Source: Phaeodactylibacter sp.
GTDB lineage: Bacteria; Bacteroidota; Bacteroidia; Chitinophagales; Saprospiraceae
DNA: 59,819 bases
Assembly: GCA_024102975.1 (NCBI GenBank)
Contig: JAGFJD010000505.1
Location: forward strand, 1 to 59,819
Reading direction: 5' to 3'
Under the pieces are notes generated by a model, which was not told where the DNA came from, did no database searches, and saw only the letters and a program-made list of their open reading frames with translations. Below are positions 27,051 to 36,797 of the stretch, piece by piece; positions within the stretch are counted from its first letter, which is position 1; every line of letters begins with the position of its first letter. A program made the translations under genes and the position numbers.

Positions 27051-28442
27051 ATGAAAGGCAGTACTTTGCTACAATTGCTGGAGTCAATGTCTGTTTACCG
27101 ACGCAACCGCCTGCGCAAGTTCCTCCTGTCGCCGTATCACAACCAGCGGGAGGACGTGTCAGCGCTGTTTGAACACATCGACCGGCATCTCGGCAGCGAT
27201 TGGGTGCCCCTGGCGAAAGAGCCCGCTTTTCTGGCGGTTTATCCCGGGCGGCCTTTTGACGAACAGCAGCTCCGCTACCTGATGAGTTTCCTGCTCAAGG
27301 CCATCGAGCAGTTCCTGGTGGTGGAACAACTGAACGAGGATGAGATACTGGCGCAGCGCCTGTTGCTGAAGGCGTACCGGGAATCCGCCGGGCCCAAGAG
27401 CTTCCAGAAGGCCCTGCGCCGCGCCCGGCAGCTGGAGGATAAGGCCGAACGGGCAGAGCTGTTTTATCACCACCGGTTTGCCGTAGAGCGGGAGGAATAC
27501 CTCTTCCGGGCCGGCCGCCAGCGGGACGCTCCCAGCCAGCTGCCCCGCCTCAACGCTGCTCTGGACGAGGCCTTCCTCGTCAGCCGCCTCAAGCAGGGCT
27601 GCCTGCTGTCGGCCCATCAGGCCGTCTTCCGGGAAGAGGAGGAGGGCGCCGGCCTGCTGCCCCTGCTGATGAGCTACCTGGAAGGCAGCACCCACCTGGC
27701 CAACCCCTTGTTGGCGGCCTATTATTATTACCTCAAAGCGGTAGAAGCCCCGGAGGAAGTAGCGTACTATCAGGCACTAAAAGAATTGATCCTGCCCGAA
27801 TCCCTTCCTCCCGAAGAGCGGCGCCCTCTGTTCCTGCTGGCCATAAACTACGGAATTCGCCAGTTCAACGACGGGCAGGAAACCTACCTGAAGGAGCTGT
27901 TCGAGCTGTACCGCACCGGCCTGGCGGAGGAACTGCTGCTGCCGGAAGGCCGCCTCAGCCGCTTCGCCTTCAAAAACATCGCCGCCATCGCCCTGCGCCT
28001 CCGGCAGTTCGAATGGGCGGAGGGCTTTATTAAAGAATACCAGCAATACCTGTCGCCCCGCCACCGCGAGAACTATGTCCACTTCTGCCTGTCCAAACTG
28101 CGTTTCGAACAGGGCCAACTCGGCCAGGCTATGGACCGCCTGCGGCAGGTGGAATACGAAGACCTCTTCCTTAGCATCGACGCCAAGGTCATGCTGATGA
28201 AGATTTACTGCGAACTGCGGGAATACGACGCCCTCGACTCCTTCCTGCGCAGCTTCGAGCGCTTCCTCCGCCGCCACCGGGAACTGACCTACCACCGGGA
28301 GAATTACTTCAACGTGATCTACTTCACCCGCAAACTGTTGGAGGTGAATCCCTACGACAAGGAGGCGCGCGCCGCCCTGCGCCGGGAAGTGGAGGCAACG
28401 CCGACGCTGACGGAAAGAGCGTGGCTGCTGGAGCGGGTGTGA
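27051..28442 (+). CDS. Helical-repeat protein of unknown function
   Basis: 463 aa from ATG 27051; ATG 27087 (MSVYRRNRLRKFLL) is an alternative. Entirely alpha-helical in appearance: basic N terminus, then amphipathic Leu/Glu/Tyr-rich repeats that look TPR-like. No signal peptide or catalytic motif. Its build (short basic head, long helical solenoid, about 460-500 aa) resembles the protein at 4900-6411, so the two may belong to one Saprospiraceae-type family. Divergent from the T9SS gene at 26892. The spacer contains GTTTAAA...TTTAAAC (27004-27034). Confidence 0.72.
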   Translation: MKGSTLLQLLESMSVYRRNRLRKFLLSPYHNQREDVSALFEHIDRHLGSDWVPLAKEPAFLAVYPGRPFDEQQLRYLMSFLLKAIEQFLVVEQLNEDEILAQRLLLKAYRESAGPKSFQKALRRARQLEDKAERAELFYHHRFAVEREEYLFRAGRQRDAPSQLPRLNAALDEAFLVSRLKQGCLLSAHQAVFREEEEGAGLLPLLMSYLEGSTHLANPLLAAYYYYLKAVEAPEEVAYYQALKELILPESLPPEERRPLFLLAINYGIRQFNDGQETYLKELFELYRTGLAEELLLPEGRLSRFAFKNIAAIALRLRQFEWAEGFIKEYQQYLSPRHRENYVHFCLSKLRFEQGQLGQAMDRLRQVEYEDLFLSIDAKVMLMKIYCELREYDALDSFLRSFERFLRRHRELTYHRENYFNVIYFTRKLLEVNPYDKEARAALRREVEATPTLTERAWLLERV

Positions 28443-28542
28443 GGGGGGAAGGGAGAGGGGGAGAAGGGGTGAACGGTTGCTAAAAGTGGTTGCCTCATGA
28501 CAAAATAAGATTTGAGATGTCCAAATAATGGATATAAGCTGT

Positions 28543-28550
28543 TATTTTTG
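28543..28550 (+). promoter_or_regulatory. -7 box TATTTTTG upstream of metalloprotease
   Basis: Exact TAnnTTTG match about 100 bp before the ATG at 28652. The nearest TTTG (28511-28514) is 28 bp away, too far for the usual spacer. Confidence 0.3.
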
Positions 28551-28651
28551 TGTCTTTCAACTTTGGACGACGCTCTGCTCAACGCGAACACAAAACGATT
28601 CAAACCTATTTCCAAATTCATCATTGAAGAAATACAGCAAACAGTAAAATC

Positions 28652-31600
28652 ATGAGGTTATTCATTACGCTTACCTTCTTCCTCCTGTGCTTGATTCCCG
28701 CTGTGGCTCAGCAAAATTTCTGGGTTGACGTCGATCCGCTTTCCTACACGGAGACAGAAGCCCGGCAGCAACATTTCCAGGTTAACAACTACCGGGCTCT
28801 TGCCCTGGATCTGGAAGGGCTTAAGGGCAGGTTGCAAGCTGCTCCTATGGAATTCACGCCCGAAGCTGCTGCTCCGATCCGGCTGCTTATGCCTATGCCG
28901 GACGGTACCGCCAGAGCCTTCGAAGTCCTGGAATCGCCGGTAATGGCGCCGGGGCTGGCCGCCCGTTATCCTTCCATCAGGACGTACAAAGGCTGGAACC
29001 CGGCCGACCCGCGCGAGACCATCCGCTTCGGCTACAGCCCCAAAGGCTTCTACGGCACGCTGCTCACTGCGCAGGGCGCCGTATACATCGACACCCGGAC
29101 CAGGGGCGAGAACCCCCTGTATATGTCTTACTTCGTCAAGGACAACCCCAATCCGGAGTTGTGGAGTTCGTTCGAATGCGGAACCGAACACGAGGAGGCA
29201 GCGCCCGGCGACGTTTACGAAGGAGATGTAGTCGAGACCCGCAATCCGACGGGGCAAATTACCCTGCGTACCTTCAAGCTGGCACTGGCCTGCACCGGCG
29301 AGTATTCCCAGTACCACGGCGGGACTAAAGAGCTGGTGATGGCGGAATTGGTCAGGGTGGTCAACCGCCTGACTCAGATTTTCGAACGCGACCTGGCCAT
29401 CCGGGCAGAGCTGATCGATAACAACGACGACATCATCTTCCTGAACGGGGCGACCGACAACCTGAGCAACGGCGAGACGGGCCTTCTCCTGGCCGAAAAC
29501 GGCCCGGTCATCAACCCGATCGTCGGGATCAACAGTTACGACTACGGGCATGTCCTGAACATTCACAATACCGGTTCTTATGGGGTAGCCCTGCTTGCCA
29601 GCGTCTGCCAGGTGGAAATAAAAGCAGCAGGCGTATCCGGCTTTTCCGCTCCGGAAGGCGATCCCTTTGTCATTTCCATCGTCGCTCATGAAATGGGGCA
29701 CCAGTTTGGGGCAAACCACACAATGAGCAGTTGCCACAATATCAGCTCCGGGACGGCCTTCGAGCCGGGCAGCGGCAGCACCATCCTCTCCTATGCCGGC
29801 ATTTGCGGCGGCGGCAACAACGTGCAGTTTTTTACGAGCGATTACTTCCATGTGGCCTCCCTGCAGGAAATCTTCAACTACACCCGCAACGCCACCGGCA
29901 ACACCTGCCCGGAAAAAACGCTGACTACCAATACCGAACCCGCAGTAACCATCCCGCTCCAAGGCGGCTTTTTCATCCCTACCGGCACACCCTTTGAACT
30001 GGTGGCCGAGGCCACCGACGCCGAGGGTGACGCCCTGACCTACTGCTGGGAACAATACGACCTGGGCCCGCTCAACACCGGCCTGGGCACGCCGGAAGGC
30101 GACGCGCCTTCGTTCCGCTCCTTCCCGCCGACGGAGGACCCCATGCGGGTATTCCCCAAGCTGGAGAAAATACTGGACAATAATTACGACAAAACGGAAG
30201 TGCTGCCTACTTACGGCCGCAACCTGACCTTCCGCTGCACGGTGCGGGACAACAACCCGCAGGGCGGCGCTGCCGTATGGTCGCAAATCCGGTTTCACGT
30301 CGACAGTACCTCCGGCCCCTTCGAAGTGCTGGCGCCGAATACTTTCGCCGACCTCTGGATCGTGGGCGCCAATACCGAAATACGCTGGGACGTTGCCAAT
30401 ACCACCAATGATATCGTCGGCTGTCAGAGCGTCAACATCAAGCTTTCGCTGGATGGCGGCTACACCTATCCCATCACCCTGCTGGAAAATACCGAAAACG
30501 ACGGCTCCGCCTTCATCACCGTGCCGGACGCGGAAACCACCCAGGCCCGGGTACGCATCGAAGCGGCCAACAGCATCTTCTTTGATGTATCCAACCAGAA
30601 CTTTGTCATCGAAGCGGCCACCGAGCCGGGTTATGCGCTGAACCTTTCGCCTAACGATATTGCCCCCCACTGCCTTCTTGACCCGGCTGTCATTGAAATC
30701 CAGACGGTTTCCATCCTGGGTTTTGACGAACCCATCAGCCTCGAACTGATCGGCGACCTGCCGGACGGCGCCTCTTACAGCTTCTCCCAAAACCCGGTCA
30801 ACCCTTCGGAAAGCACGACATTGACGATTACTTTTGAAAACTTCTTTGAAGAAACCCTTGATCTCCAGGTTCAGGCCGTTACGGCCAGCCTGGATACGGC
30901 CTACCGGCAGCTGCAACTCACGACGGTCAGCAATGATTTTTCTTCTATGGCTTTGGTAGAGCCGGCGGACGGGCGGGACGATATCCAGTTGCAAACCGGC
31001 TTCTCCTGGTTGGGGACGGAAGATGCTAACAGCTATGATTTCGAGCTGTCGACCAACGCCACTTTCACCGGCCCCCTGGTGGAATCAGCTTATGGCCTGA
31101 CCACAACCGAATATTACCCGGAAAACTTCTTCGACAACAACCAGCGTTTCTTCTGGCGGGTGCGCCCGGTCAACGAATGCGGCCCCGGCCCCTGGCTGAC
31201 GCCCTTTGTGTTCCAGACCATTTCGGTCGACTGTGCCGACAGCGGCATTGCCAGCGACCTGCCCGTCAACCTGCCCAACCAGGCTACCACCCGGACCTCC
31301 TCCGTGTTCGTCAACACCGATGGCACCATCAGCGACCTGAACGTCAAAAACCTGGAGGTCGAATTCAACCCGGTGCGCAGCCTCCGGATTACGCTGGTCA
31401 GCCCTGCCGGTACCCGGGCCATCCTCTTCAACCGCAATTGCTTTACCAATACCGGAGATATCGAACTCTCTTTTGATGACGAAGCGCCGGAGGATATCCC
31501 CTGTCCCCCCACCGGTTTTGTGCCGGCCCAGCCCGAAGAGCCGCTTTCCGTTTTTGACGGGGAAAGCAGCCTCGGACAGTGGACGCTGGAGGTGCGCATC

Positions 31601-32293
31601 GTGGAAACCGGATTCGGGGTTGGAACGGTCAAGAACTGGCAGCTGGAGTTCTGCGCCGCCGCCCCCACCACTCCGCCGATCCTGCTCACCAATGAAGTGC
31701 TGCGCGTACCGCCGGGGCAGGCCAATACCATCACGGATAATTTCCTGAAGGCGGAAGACGATGCGGCCGGCCCGGACCAGCTGACCTTCACCTTGCTGCA
31801 GCCGCCCGCCCACGGCCAGCTCTACCGCTGGAGCATGGATGAGGTGCTGGCTACCGGTTCCCTGTTCACCCAGTCTACCATCAACACGTTCAACCTGGTC
31901 TACGTACACGACGGCAGCGATACGCAGGAAGACCACTTTACCTTCATCGTCGACGACGGGCAGGGCGGTTTCATTCCTACCCAAACCTTCAACATCGTGA
32001 TCGACGAGAATGCCGTGGTCAGTACCGGGGAGGCAACGCCTGCCAATTCCATTCGCCTGTTCCCCAACCCGGCGCAGGACCAGGTAACCATTGGCTTCCA
32101 GCGGGCCATCGGCGGCGAAACAGTGGTGCAACTGCTCACCCTGCAGGGGCAGGCGGTGCAGCAGCGCCGCTTCCCGGAGGCCGGGCGGCAGCAACTGCAG
32201 CTCAACACCGCCGGGCTGCCGGCCGGCATCTACTTCGTGAATGTGCAGACGGAAGAGGGCATTTTCACCGAAAAGCTGGTCATCCAGCGGTAA
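28652..32293 (+). CDS. Reprolysin-like zinc metalloprotease with P domain, T9SS-secreted
   Basis: 1213 aa. Signal peptide to about 19 (AVAQ). Residues 20-190 form a propeptide-like region. Residues about 200-420 are a metzincin catalytic domain with the zinc motif H-E-M-G-H-Q-F-G-A-N-H near 346 (HExxHxxGxxH). Beta domains follow. A proprotein-convertase P domain lies at about 858-1003 (VFVNTDGTISDLNVKNLEV, WTLEVR). A cadherin-like stretch (YVHDGSDTQEDHFTFIVDDG) comes next. The T9SS sorting domain begins near 1131 (LFPNPAQDQV). The protease is exported, probably activated by propeptide removal, and acts outside the cell. It ends at a strong bidirectional terminator. Confidence 0.93.
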   Translation: MRLFITLTFFLLCLIPAVAQQNFWVDVDPLSYTETEARQQHFQVNNYRALALDLEGLKGRLQAAPMEFTPEAAAPIRLLMPMPDGTARAFEVLESPVMAPGLAARYPSIRTYKGWNPADPRETIRFGYSPKGFYGTLLTAQGAVYIDTRTRGENPLYMSYFVKDNPNPELWSSFECGTEHEEAAPGDVYEGDVVETRNPTGQITLRTFKLALACTGEYSQYHGGTKELVMAELVRVVNRLTQIFERDLAIRAELIDNNDDIIFLNGATDNLSNGETGLLLAENGPVINPIVGINSYDYGHVLNIHNTGSYGVALLASVCQVEIKAAGVSGFSAPEGDPFVISIVAHEMGHQFGANHTMSSCHNISSGTAFEPGSGSTILSYAGICGGGNNVQFFTSDYFHVASLQEIFNYTRNATGNTCPEKTLTTNTEPAVTIPLQGGFFIPTGTPFELVAEATDAEGDALTYCWEQYDLGPLNTGLGTPEGDAPSFRSFPPTEDPMRVFPKLEKILDNNYDKTEVLPTYGRNLTFRCTVRDNNPQGGAAVWSQIRFHVDSTSGPFEVLAPNTFADLWIVGANTEIRWDVANTTNDIVGCQSVNIKLSLDGGYTYPITLLENTENDGSAFITVPDAETTQARVRIEAANSIFFDVSNQNFVIEAATEPGYALNLSPNDIAPHCLLDPAVIEIQTVSILGFDEPISLELIGDLPDGASYSFSQNPVNPSESTTLTITFENFFEETLDLQVQAVTASLDTAYRQLQLTTVSNDFSSMALVEPADGRDDIQLQTGFSWLGTEDANSYDFELSTNATFTGPLVESAYGLTTTEYYPENFFDNNQRFFWRVRPVNECGPGPWLTPFVFQTISVDCADSGIASDLPVNLPNQATTRTSSVFVNTDGTISDLNVKNLEVEFNPVRSLRITLVSPAGTRAILFNRNCFTNTGDIELSFDDEAPEDIPCPPTGFVPAQPEEPLSVFDGESSLGQWTLEVRIVETGFGVGTVKNWQLEFCAAAPTTPPILLTNEVLRVPPGQANTITDNFLKAEDDAAGPDQLTFTLLQPPAHGQLYRWSMDEVLATGSLFTQSTINTFNLVYVHDGSDTQEDHFTFIVDDGQGGFIPTQTFNIVIDENAVVSTGEATPANSIRLFPNPAQDQVTIGFQRAIGGETVVQLLTLQGQAVQQRRFPEAGRQQLQLNTAGLPAGIYFVNVQTEEGIFTEKLVIQR

Positions 32294-32300
32294 GTGGTTT

Positions 32301-32356
32301 GCACAAAAAAAGAGAGGCGCTCCTGGCAGGCTCAGGGGGCCTCTCTTTTTTTGTGC
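32301..32356. terminator. Bidirectional terminator
   Basis: An 18-bp perfect inverted repeat: 32301-32318 (ending AGAGAGGC) with 32339-32356 (starting GCCTCTCT). Seven Ts are built into each outer arm and the loop is 20 nt. It sits between the convergent stops at 32293 and 32363 and has the right polarity for both. Confidence 0.85.
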
Positions 32357-32362
32357 GCCGTT

Positions 32363-33130
32363 TCAAATACCCCGCTTGTTGCCATAGATCAGAATATGCA
32401 GGCGGCTGGTAAACCAAAAGCCATGTTGTTTGCAAACCTCCACCAGCCATTGCTGTTTCTCTGCCAGGCTGCTTGCTGTAGTGCCTTCGGGCATGAGATA
32501 AATTTTTTCAGCGGGGATGGCGTAGCGTTCAGCAAGTTCCAGCACCTCCTCCAGGTCCTGTGGTTCGGCGACGACGAACTTAAAAACGGCCTTGGGGCTT
32601 CGGGCAAAGAAGCGGTAAGCTTTGGGTTTCTCCCGCAGCTTTTGCGGGTTGCTGGAGTTGGCCAGCTTGGGGGAAACGTTGTACTGGTTGATGCGGGCGT
32701 CGAAGGCAGGTTCGGGAAGCAGCGTTCCGTTGGTCTCTGTTTCAAACCAGTATGCTTCGCCCAGGGCTTCCATCAGGGCCAAAAGCCCTTCCTGCTGCAT
32801 CATCGGCTCCCCGCCGGTGAGGACGGCGTTGCGACAGGGGTACTGCCGGGCCATCTCCGCCACTTCCTCCACGGAAAGCTCTGCCACTACCTCCTTGATG
32901 TCGTATTTTTCGTAGCCCGGTTCCCCGTCCCGAACGTGGGCGAAGCGGGTGCCTTTCCAGTTCCAGGTGTAGTCCGTATCGCACCAGATGCAATGCAGGT
33001 TGCAGAGAGCGGTGCGGATGAAGATGCTGGGCTGGCCCAGGTTTTTGCCCTCGCCCTGGATGCTGTAGAAGATTTCGGGGCGGCCGTCGGGGCAGGCTAT
33101 TTTGAGTCGTGTATTGGTGTATTGGTGCAT
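32363..33130 (-). CDS. queE: 7-carboxy-7-deazaguanine synthase QueE
   Basis: 255 aa radical SAM enzyme that converts 6-carboxy-tetrahydropterin to 7-carboxy-7-deazaguanine in queuosine synthesis. Visible motifs: YSIQGEG near 22-28, a cluster C-N-L-H-C-I-W-C near 43-50 (CX3CX2C) that binds the 4Fe-4S cluster, LTGGEPM, and ETETNGT. Only one ATG (33130) is available, and its first residues (MHQYTNT) are encoded by a sequence that recurs in a spacer at 40086-40101, so the true N terminus is uncertain. No queC or queD is adjacent. A terminator follows. Confidence 0.93.
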   Translation of the reverse strand: MHQYTNTRLKIACPDGRPEIFYSIQGEGKNLGQPSIFIRTALCNLHCIWCDTDYTWNWKGTRFAHVRDGEPGYEKYDIKEVVAELSVEEVAEMARQYPCRNAVLTGGEPMMQQEGLLALMEALGEAYWFETETNGTLLPEPAFDARINQYNVSPKLANSSNPQKLREKPKAYRFFARSPKAVFKFVVAEPQDLEEVLELAERYAIPAEKIYLMPEGTTASSLAEKQQWLVEVCKQHGFWFTSRLHILIYGNKRGI

Positions 33131-33144
33131 TGGTGGTTGGGAGT

Positions 33145-33208
33145 GTGTAAATGTGTAAATGTGTAAACGTGTAAACGTGTAAATGTGTAAATGTGTAAAT
33201 GTGTAAAT
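33145..33208. repeat. Eight copies of GTGTAAAT/C
   Basis: Eight contiguous 8-bp units; two read GTGTAAAC, the rest GTGTAAAT. It lies immediately upstream of the queE start, so it could sit in its promoter region. Copy-number variation is likely. Confidence 0.9.
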
Positions 33209-33307
33209 GGGAGGGATGGGCGGATTAGTTTTTGTTTAAATGCCTGGACAGAAATACTTTGACAGACATGGAATTAAAGGAAATACATTTCAAGCCCGGG
33301 TTTGTGA

Positions 33308-33357
33308 GTATTTCCAGGTATTTCAATGTATTTCCACGTATTTCCACGTATTTCACT
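33308..33357. repeat. Five copies of a 10-bp GTATTTCCAC-type unit
   Basis: Units: GTATTTCCAG, GTATTTCAAT, GTATTTCCAC twice, GTATTTCACT. It lies between queE and the stop of the MscS gene. A related unit in the opposite orientation is at 39921. Confidence 0.8.
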
Positions 33358-33386
33358 ATTTCACTCCAGGTACTTACGCTTTGCCC

Positions 33387-34739
33387 TTATTCTCCTCCCC
33401 CTCTCATCCAAACATCGCGCTGCGGGAACGGGATGGTGACGCCGTTTTTCCGGAAGGCCTGGTCGATCTCGAACCGGATGTCGCTTTTCACGTCTTCGAT
33501 CCGGAGGAACTCATGCGACCAGAAGTGGATTTGGAAATCCAGGGAGGAATCTCCAAAGTTGACAAACCGGACAAAAGGCGGAGGATGCCGCAGTACGAAA
33601 GCATTTTCCCGGGCCACATTGAGCAGGATTTTTTTGACCAGATCGGTATCGGAGCCATAGGCGACGCCCACTGCCACGTAGAAGCGCGCCTTTTTGTCGT
33701 TGAGGCTCCAGTTGACCACCTTGTCGATGATGAGTTTGGAGTTGGGGACGATCACGGTGATGTTGTCGCGGGTTTCTACCAGCGAAGTGCGTACGCCGAT
33801 GCGCCGCACCGTGCCCACCAGGCCGTCGATCTCGACGACATCTCCCACCTCTATCCTCCTTTCGAACAGCATGATGATGCCCGAGAAGAGATCCTTGAAC
33901 GTTTCCTGAAGGCCCAGGCCGATGCCGACCAGCAGGGCAGCGGCCCCGCCCCAGAGCACCGTCAGGGAGAATCCCAGCGCTTCCAGGGCCATCAGGATGG
34001 CAATGACGTAAACAAAGTACTGCAGCAGTTGGTTGATGGCGTACTGGGAGCCGACGTTGATATTTTTGCTCTTGTAGTAGTTTTTGAGGATCAGCTGGAT
34101 CATCACCCAGCTGATGAGGCGGGCGACCAGCAGGATGAATACGGCATTGAGGATATTAACCAGGGTGAAGGGAGTTCCCTCATCCTGCCCTTTGGCAGGT
34201 GGGTAAGTAAAAAACTCCGGATTGATCTCAAAAGCCTGGACAATAAACAGCAGGGCCAGCACGTAAACGACATATTGCACCGTGCGGTTGGCGTGCCTCT
34301 TGGAGTCCTTCTGGTACTGATCCAGTTCGATAACCCGGTCTTCTTTCTGTTCGTAATAGCTGTGGATGAGTATTTTGGAGATTACCAGGTCGAGCAGGCG
34401 GGCCAGTTGCCAGATGATCAGGGCCTGCAGGATGGTGGAAATCTTGAGATTGGGCGCCGTTTCCCGGGTCGTCTCGATCAGCAGGCGGTCGAATTTAAAG
34501 ATGAACAGCAGCCCCAGAAGAGCGGAAAGCATGAAAAAAGTGGCCAGGATAGACCGCATCTTCCGGCGGTCGTTTTTTTCGACCTCCACTTTTTCAAAAA
34601 GCCGGGGCGACAGCCGAAAGGTGATCAGCCAGTAGGCCAGGAACAACCCGGCAAGCAGGAGCGAGCCGGCGGCAACCTGCCACACGGTGATTACCTTTCC
34701 CAGGATACTGAACAGTTCGGTGTTGAAAAAATCGCCCAT
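33387..34739 (-). CDS. MscS family mechanosensitive channel
   Basis: 450 aa from MGDFFNTELF (34739); 31 extra in-frame residues upstream look like spacer. Hydrophobic helices at about 20-40, 58-78, 95-120, 140-160, 185-205 and 230-255. These are followed by the pore helix and beta-domain signature GGAAALLVGIGLGLQETFKDLFSGIIMLFE region, VGDVVEIDGLVGTVRRIGVRTSLVET and VPNSKLI. This is the MscS core with extra N-terminal helices. It would open under membrane tension to release solutes during hypo-osmotic shock. The single gene is preceded by a 256-bp spacer. Confidence 0.93.
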   Translation of the reverse strand: MGDFFNTELFSILGKVITVWQVAAGSLLLAGLFLAYWLITFRLSPRLFEKVEVEKNDRRKMRSILATFFMLSALLGLLFIFKFDRLLIETTRETAPNLKISTILQALIIWQLARLLDLVISKILIHSYYEQKEDRVIELDQYQKDSKRHANRTVQYVVYVLALLFIVQAFEINPEFFTYPPAKGQDEGTPFTLVNILNAVFILLVARLISWVMIQLILKNYYKSKNINVGSQYAINQLLQYFVYVIAILMALEALGFSLTVLWGGAAALLVGIGLGLQETFKDLFSGIIMLFERRIEVGDVVEIDGLVGTVRRIGVRTSLVETRDNITVIVPNSKLIIDKVVNWSLNDKKARFYVAVGVAYGSDTDLVKKILLNVARENAFVLRHPPPFVRFVNFGDSSLDFQIHFWSHEFLRIEDVKSDIRFEIDQAFRKNGVTIPFPQRDVWMRGGGE

Positions 34740-34849
34740 AGGCCTCAAAATAAATGGTTTCCCAGGTAAAAACAGGAGAAGAAAGCTTATTTTTTTCCGA
34801 AGCGGGTAAATAGAGAAAAAGACATTATTCAAATAATTGTACTTTTAAA

Positions 34850-34940
34850 CTGCCACGAAAGCACCAAAATTTATCCGGCTGGATAGACGGACACTAAATC
34901 CGCACAAAATTTTGGTGGAATATTGGTGTTTCAGTGGCAG
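34850..34940. repeat. Nested inverted repeats upstream of ade
   Basis: CTGCCAC (34850-34856) pairs with GTGGCAG (34934-34940). Inside that, CACCAAAATTT (34862-34872) pairs with AAATTTTGGTG (34907-34917). A GAAAGCACC/GGTGTTTC-like match lies between. The spacer 34740-34995 holds nothing else. Confidence 0.65.
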
Positions 34941-34995
34941 GAGTAAGCCTATAAGCAGATGTAATACCCCCTCCTAATGACTTAACCTAAACACT

Positions 34996-36627
34996 ATGAA
35001 AATCTTTCAGGGGCAACTCGTTGACCTGCACACCCGCGACATATACCCGGCGGAAGTCCGCGTAGAGCACGGCCGCATCGCCGGCATCCGCCGTCTCGAA
35101 AAGGCCGAAGGGTTATTTATCCTGCCCGGCTTTGTCGACGCCCACGTGCATATTGAAAGTTCCATGCTCGTGCCGTCGGAATTTGCCCGCCTGGCGGTTG
35201 TCCACGGCACGGTGGCCACCGTCTCCGACCCCCACGAGATCGCCAACGTGCTGGGGGCGGCCGGCGTGCATTACATGATCGAAAACGGCCGGCGGGTACC
35301 TTTCAAGTTCAACTTCGGGGCGCCCTCCTGTGTGCCGGCCACGGCCTTTGAGACCGCCGGCGCCGCCATCGATGCCGAAGGGGTGGCCGAGCTGCTCCGG
35401 ATGCCGGAGGTCAGATACCTGGCTGAGATGATGAACTACCCCGGCGTCCTGCACCAGGATCCCGAAGTGATGGCCAAGCTGGCGGCCGCCCAACGGCTGG
35501 GCAAGCCCGTCGACGGCCACGCTCCGGGCCTTAGGGGAGAAGAGGCCCGGCGCTATTTCCAGGCGGGCATCAGCACCGACCACGAGTGTTTCGCCTACGA
35601 GGAAGGCCTGGAAAAGCTGCAAATGGGCGTCAGGGTGATCATCCGGGAGGGCAGCGCCGCCCGGAACTTCGATGCCCTCATCGGGTTGCTTCCCCAATTT
35701 CCCGATCAGGTCATGTTCTGCTCCGACGACAAGCACCCGGACGGCCTCATCCTCGGGCACATCAACCAACTGGCGGCGCGGGCGGTGGCTGCCGGCTGCA
35801 ACCTGTTCGACGTGCTGCGGGCTGCCTGCCTCAACCCCGTTGAGCACTACGGCCTCGATGTCGGACAGCTTCGGCCGGGCGACCCTGCCGACTTCATCCT
35901 GGTGGAAAGCCTGGAATCCTTCCATGTCCGGGCCACTTATATCGACGGCACTCTCGTCGCCGAAGACGGCCGCAGCCGGATCGAAAGGGTGGAGGCCCGG
36001 GTGGTCAACAACTTCAATGCCTCCCCAAAACAGCCGGAAGAATTCCAACTGCCGGCAGAGGGGCCGCAGATAAAGGTGATCCGCGCCCTGGACGGGGAGA
36101 TCGTCACCGAAAGCTTCACCGCCGAAGCGAAAGTGGAAAACGGGCAGGCCGTCTCCGACCCAGCCCGGGATATCCTCAAGATGGCCGTCGTCAACCGTTA
36201 TGCGGACGCCGCGCCCGCCCTGGGCTTCATCAATGGCTTCGGGCTGAAGGAAGGCGCCATCGCGTCCTGCGTGGGGCACGACTCGCACAACATCATCGCC
36301 GTCGGGGCCGACGAGGCGTCCATCTGCCGGGCGGTCAACCTGATCATCGCCAACAAAGGAGGCATCGCAGCCGTTGCCCGGGCCGGGGAGCATGTCCTGC
36401 CCCTGCCGGTGGCCGGCATTCTCACCAACGCCGACGGATATGAGGTGGCCCGGGCGTATAAAGAGATTGACGCTTTCGCCAAACAACAACAAGGCTGTAC
36501 CCTTGGGGCGCCCTTTATGGCGTTGTCGTTCATGGCTCTGCTGGTTATCCCCAGCCTCAAGCTCGGCGACAAAGGGTTGTTCGATGGCCGGGCTTTTCGC
36601 TTTACGCCCTTGTTTGTGGGGGGGTGA
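34996..36627 (+). CDS. ade: Adenine deaminase
   Basis: 543 aa, cytoplasmic amidohydrolase converting adenine to hypoxanthine and ammonia for purine salvage. Motifs: LPGFVDAHVHIESSM near 42-56 (metal-binding HxH), VSDPHEIANVLG near 77-88, DGHAPGL near 173, STDHECF near 193, and MFCSDDKHPDGL near 240. The family-specific C-terminal domain (VVNRYADAAPALGFINGFGL, SHNIIAVGAD) follows to the end. Length fits Ade (about 540-590). The next gene begins 170 bp downstream with its own -7 box. Confidence 0.95.
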   Translation: MKIFQGQLVDLHTRDIYPAEVRVEHGRIAGIRRLEKAEGLFILPGFVDAHVHIESSMLVPSEFARLAVVHGTVATVSDPHEIANVLGAAGVHYMIENGRRVPFKFNFGAPSCVPATAFETAGAAIDAEGVAELLRMPEVRYLAEMMNYPGVLHQDPEVMAKLAAAQRLGKPVDGHAPGLRGEEARRYFQAGISTDHECFAYEEGLEKLQMGVRVIIREGSAARNFDALIGLLPQFPDQVMFCSDDKHPDGLILGHINQLAARAVAAGCNLFDVLRAACLNPVEHYGLDVGQLRPGDPADFILVESLESFHVRATYIDGTLVAEDGRSRIERVEARVVNNFNASPKQPEEFQLPAEGPQIKVIRALDGEIVTESFTAEAKVENGQAVSDPARDILKMAVVNRYADAAPALGFINGFGLKEGAIASCVGHDSHNIIAVGADEASICRAVNLIIANKGGIAAVARAGEHVLPLPVAGILTNADGYEVARAYKEIDAFAKQQQGCTLGAPFMALSFMALLVIPSLKLGDKGLFDGRAFRFTPLFVGG

Positions 36628-36743
36628 GGAGGGGGGCGGTTTGCTTTTCGCGGTTCGCGGTTCGCTTTTCGCTGCCGGGTTCCCCAACGAACAACGGTCA
36701 ACAAACAACGGCCAACCTCCGCTCCAACTTGGCACAGAATAAC

Positions 36744-36751
36744 TATCTTTG
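36744..36751 (+). promoter_or_regulatory. -7 box TATCTTTG
   Basis: Exact TAnnTTTG followed by C, 46 bp before the ATG at 36798. No TTG at the right distance, so only the -7 element is supported. Confidence 0.45.
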
Positions 36752-36797
36752 CGGCCGGAACCCTTGTTTAGAAAAACTTTTATCTCAATCGCCGCTC

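Noticed and set aside
28658..30994. 778-aa frame opposite the metalloprotease
   Set aside because: Antisense shadow rich in Gly, Val and Arg without domains; the plus strand is a clear zinc protease.
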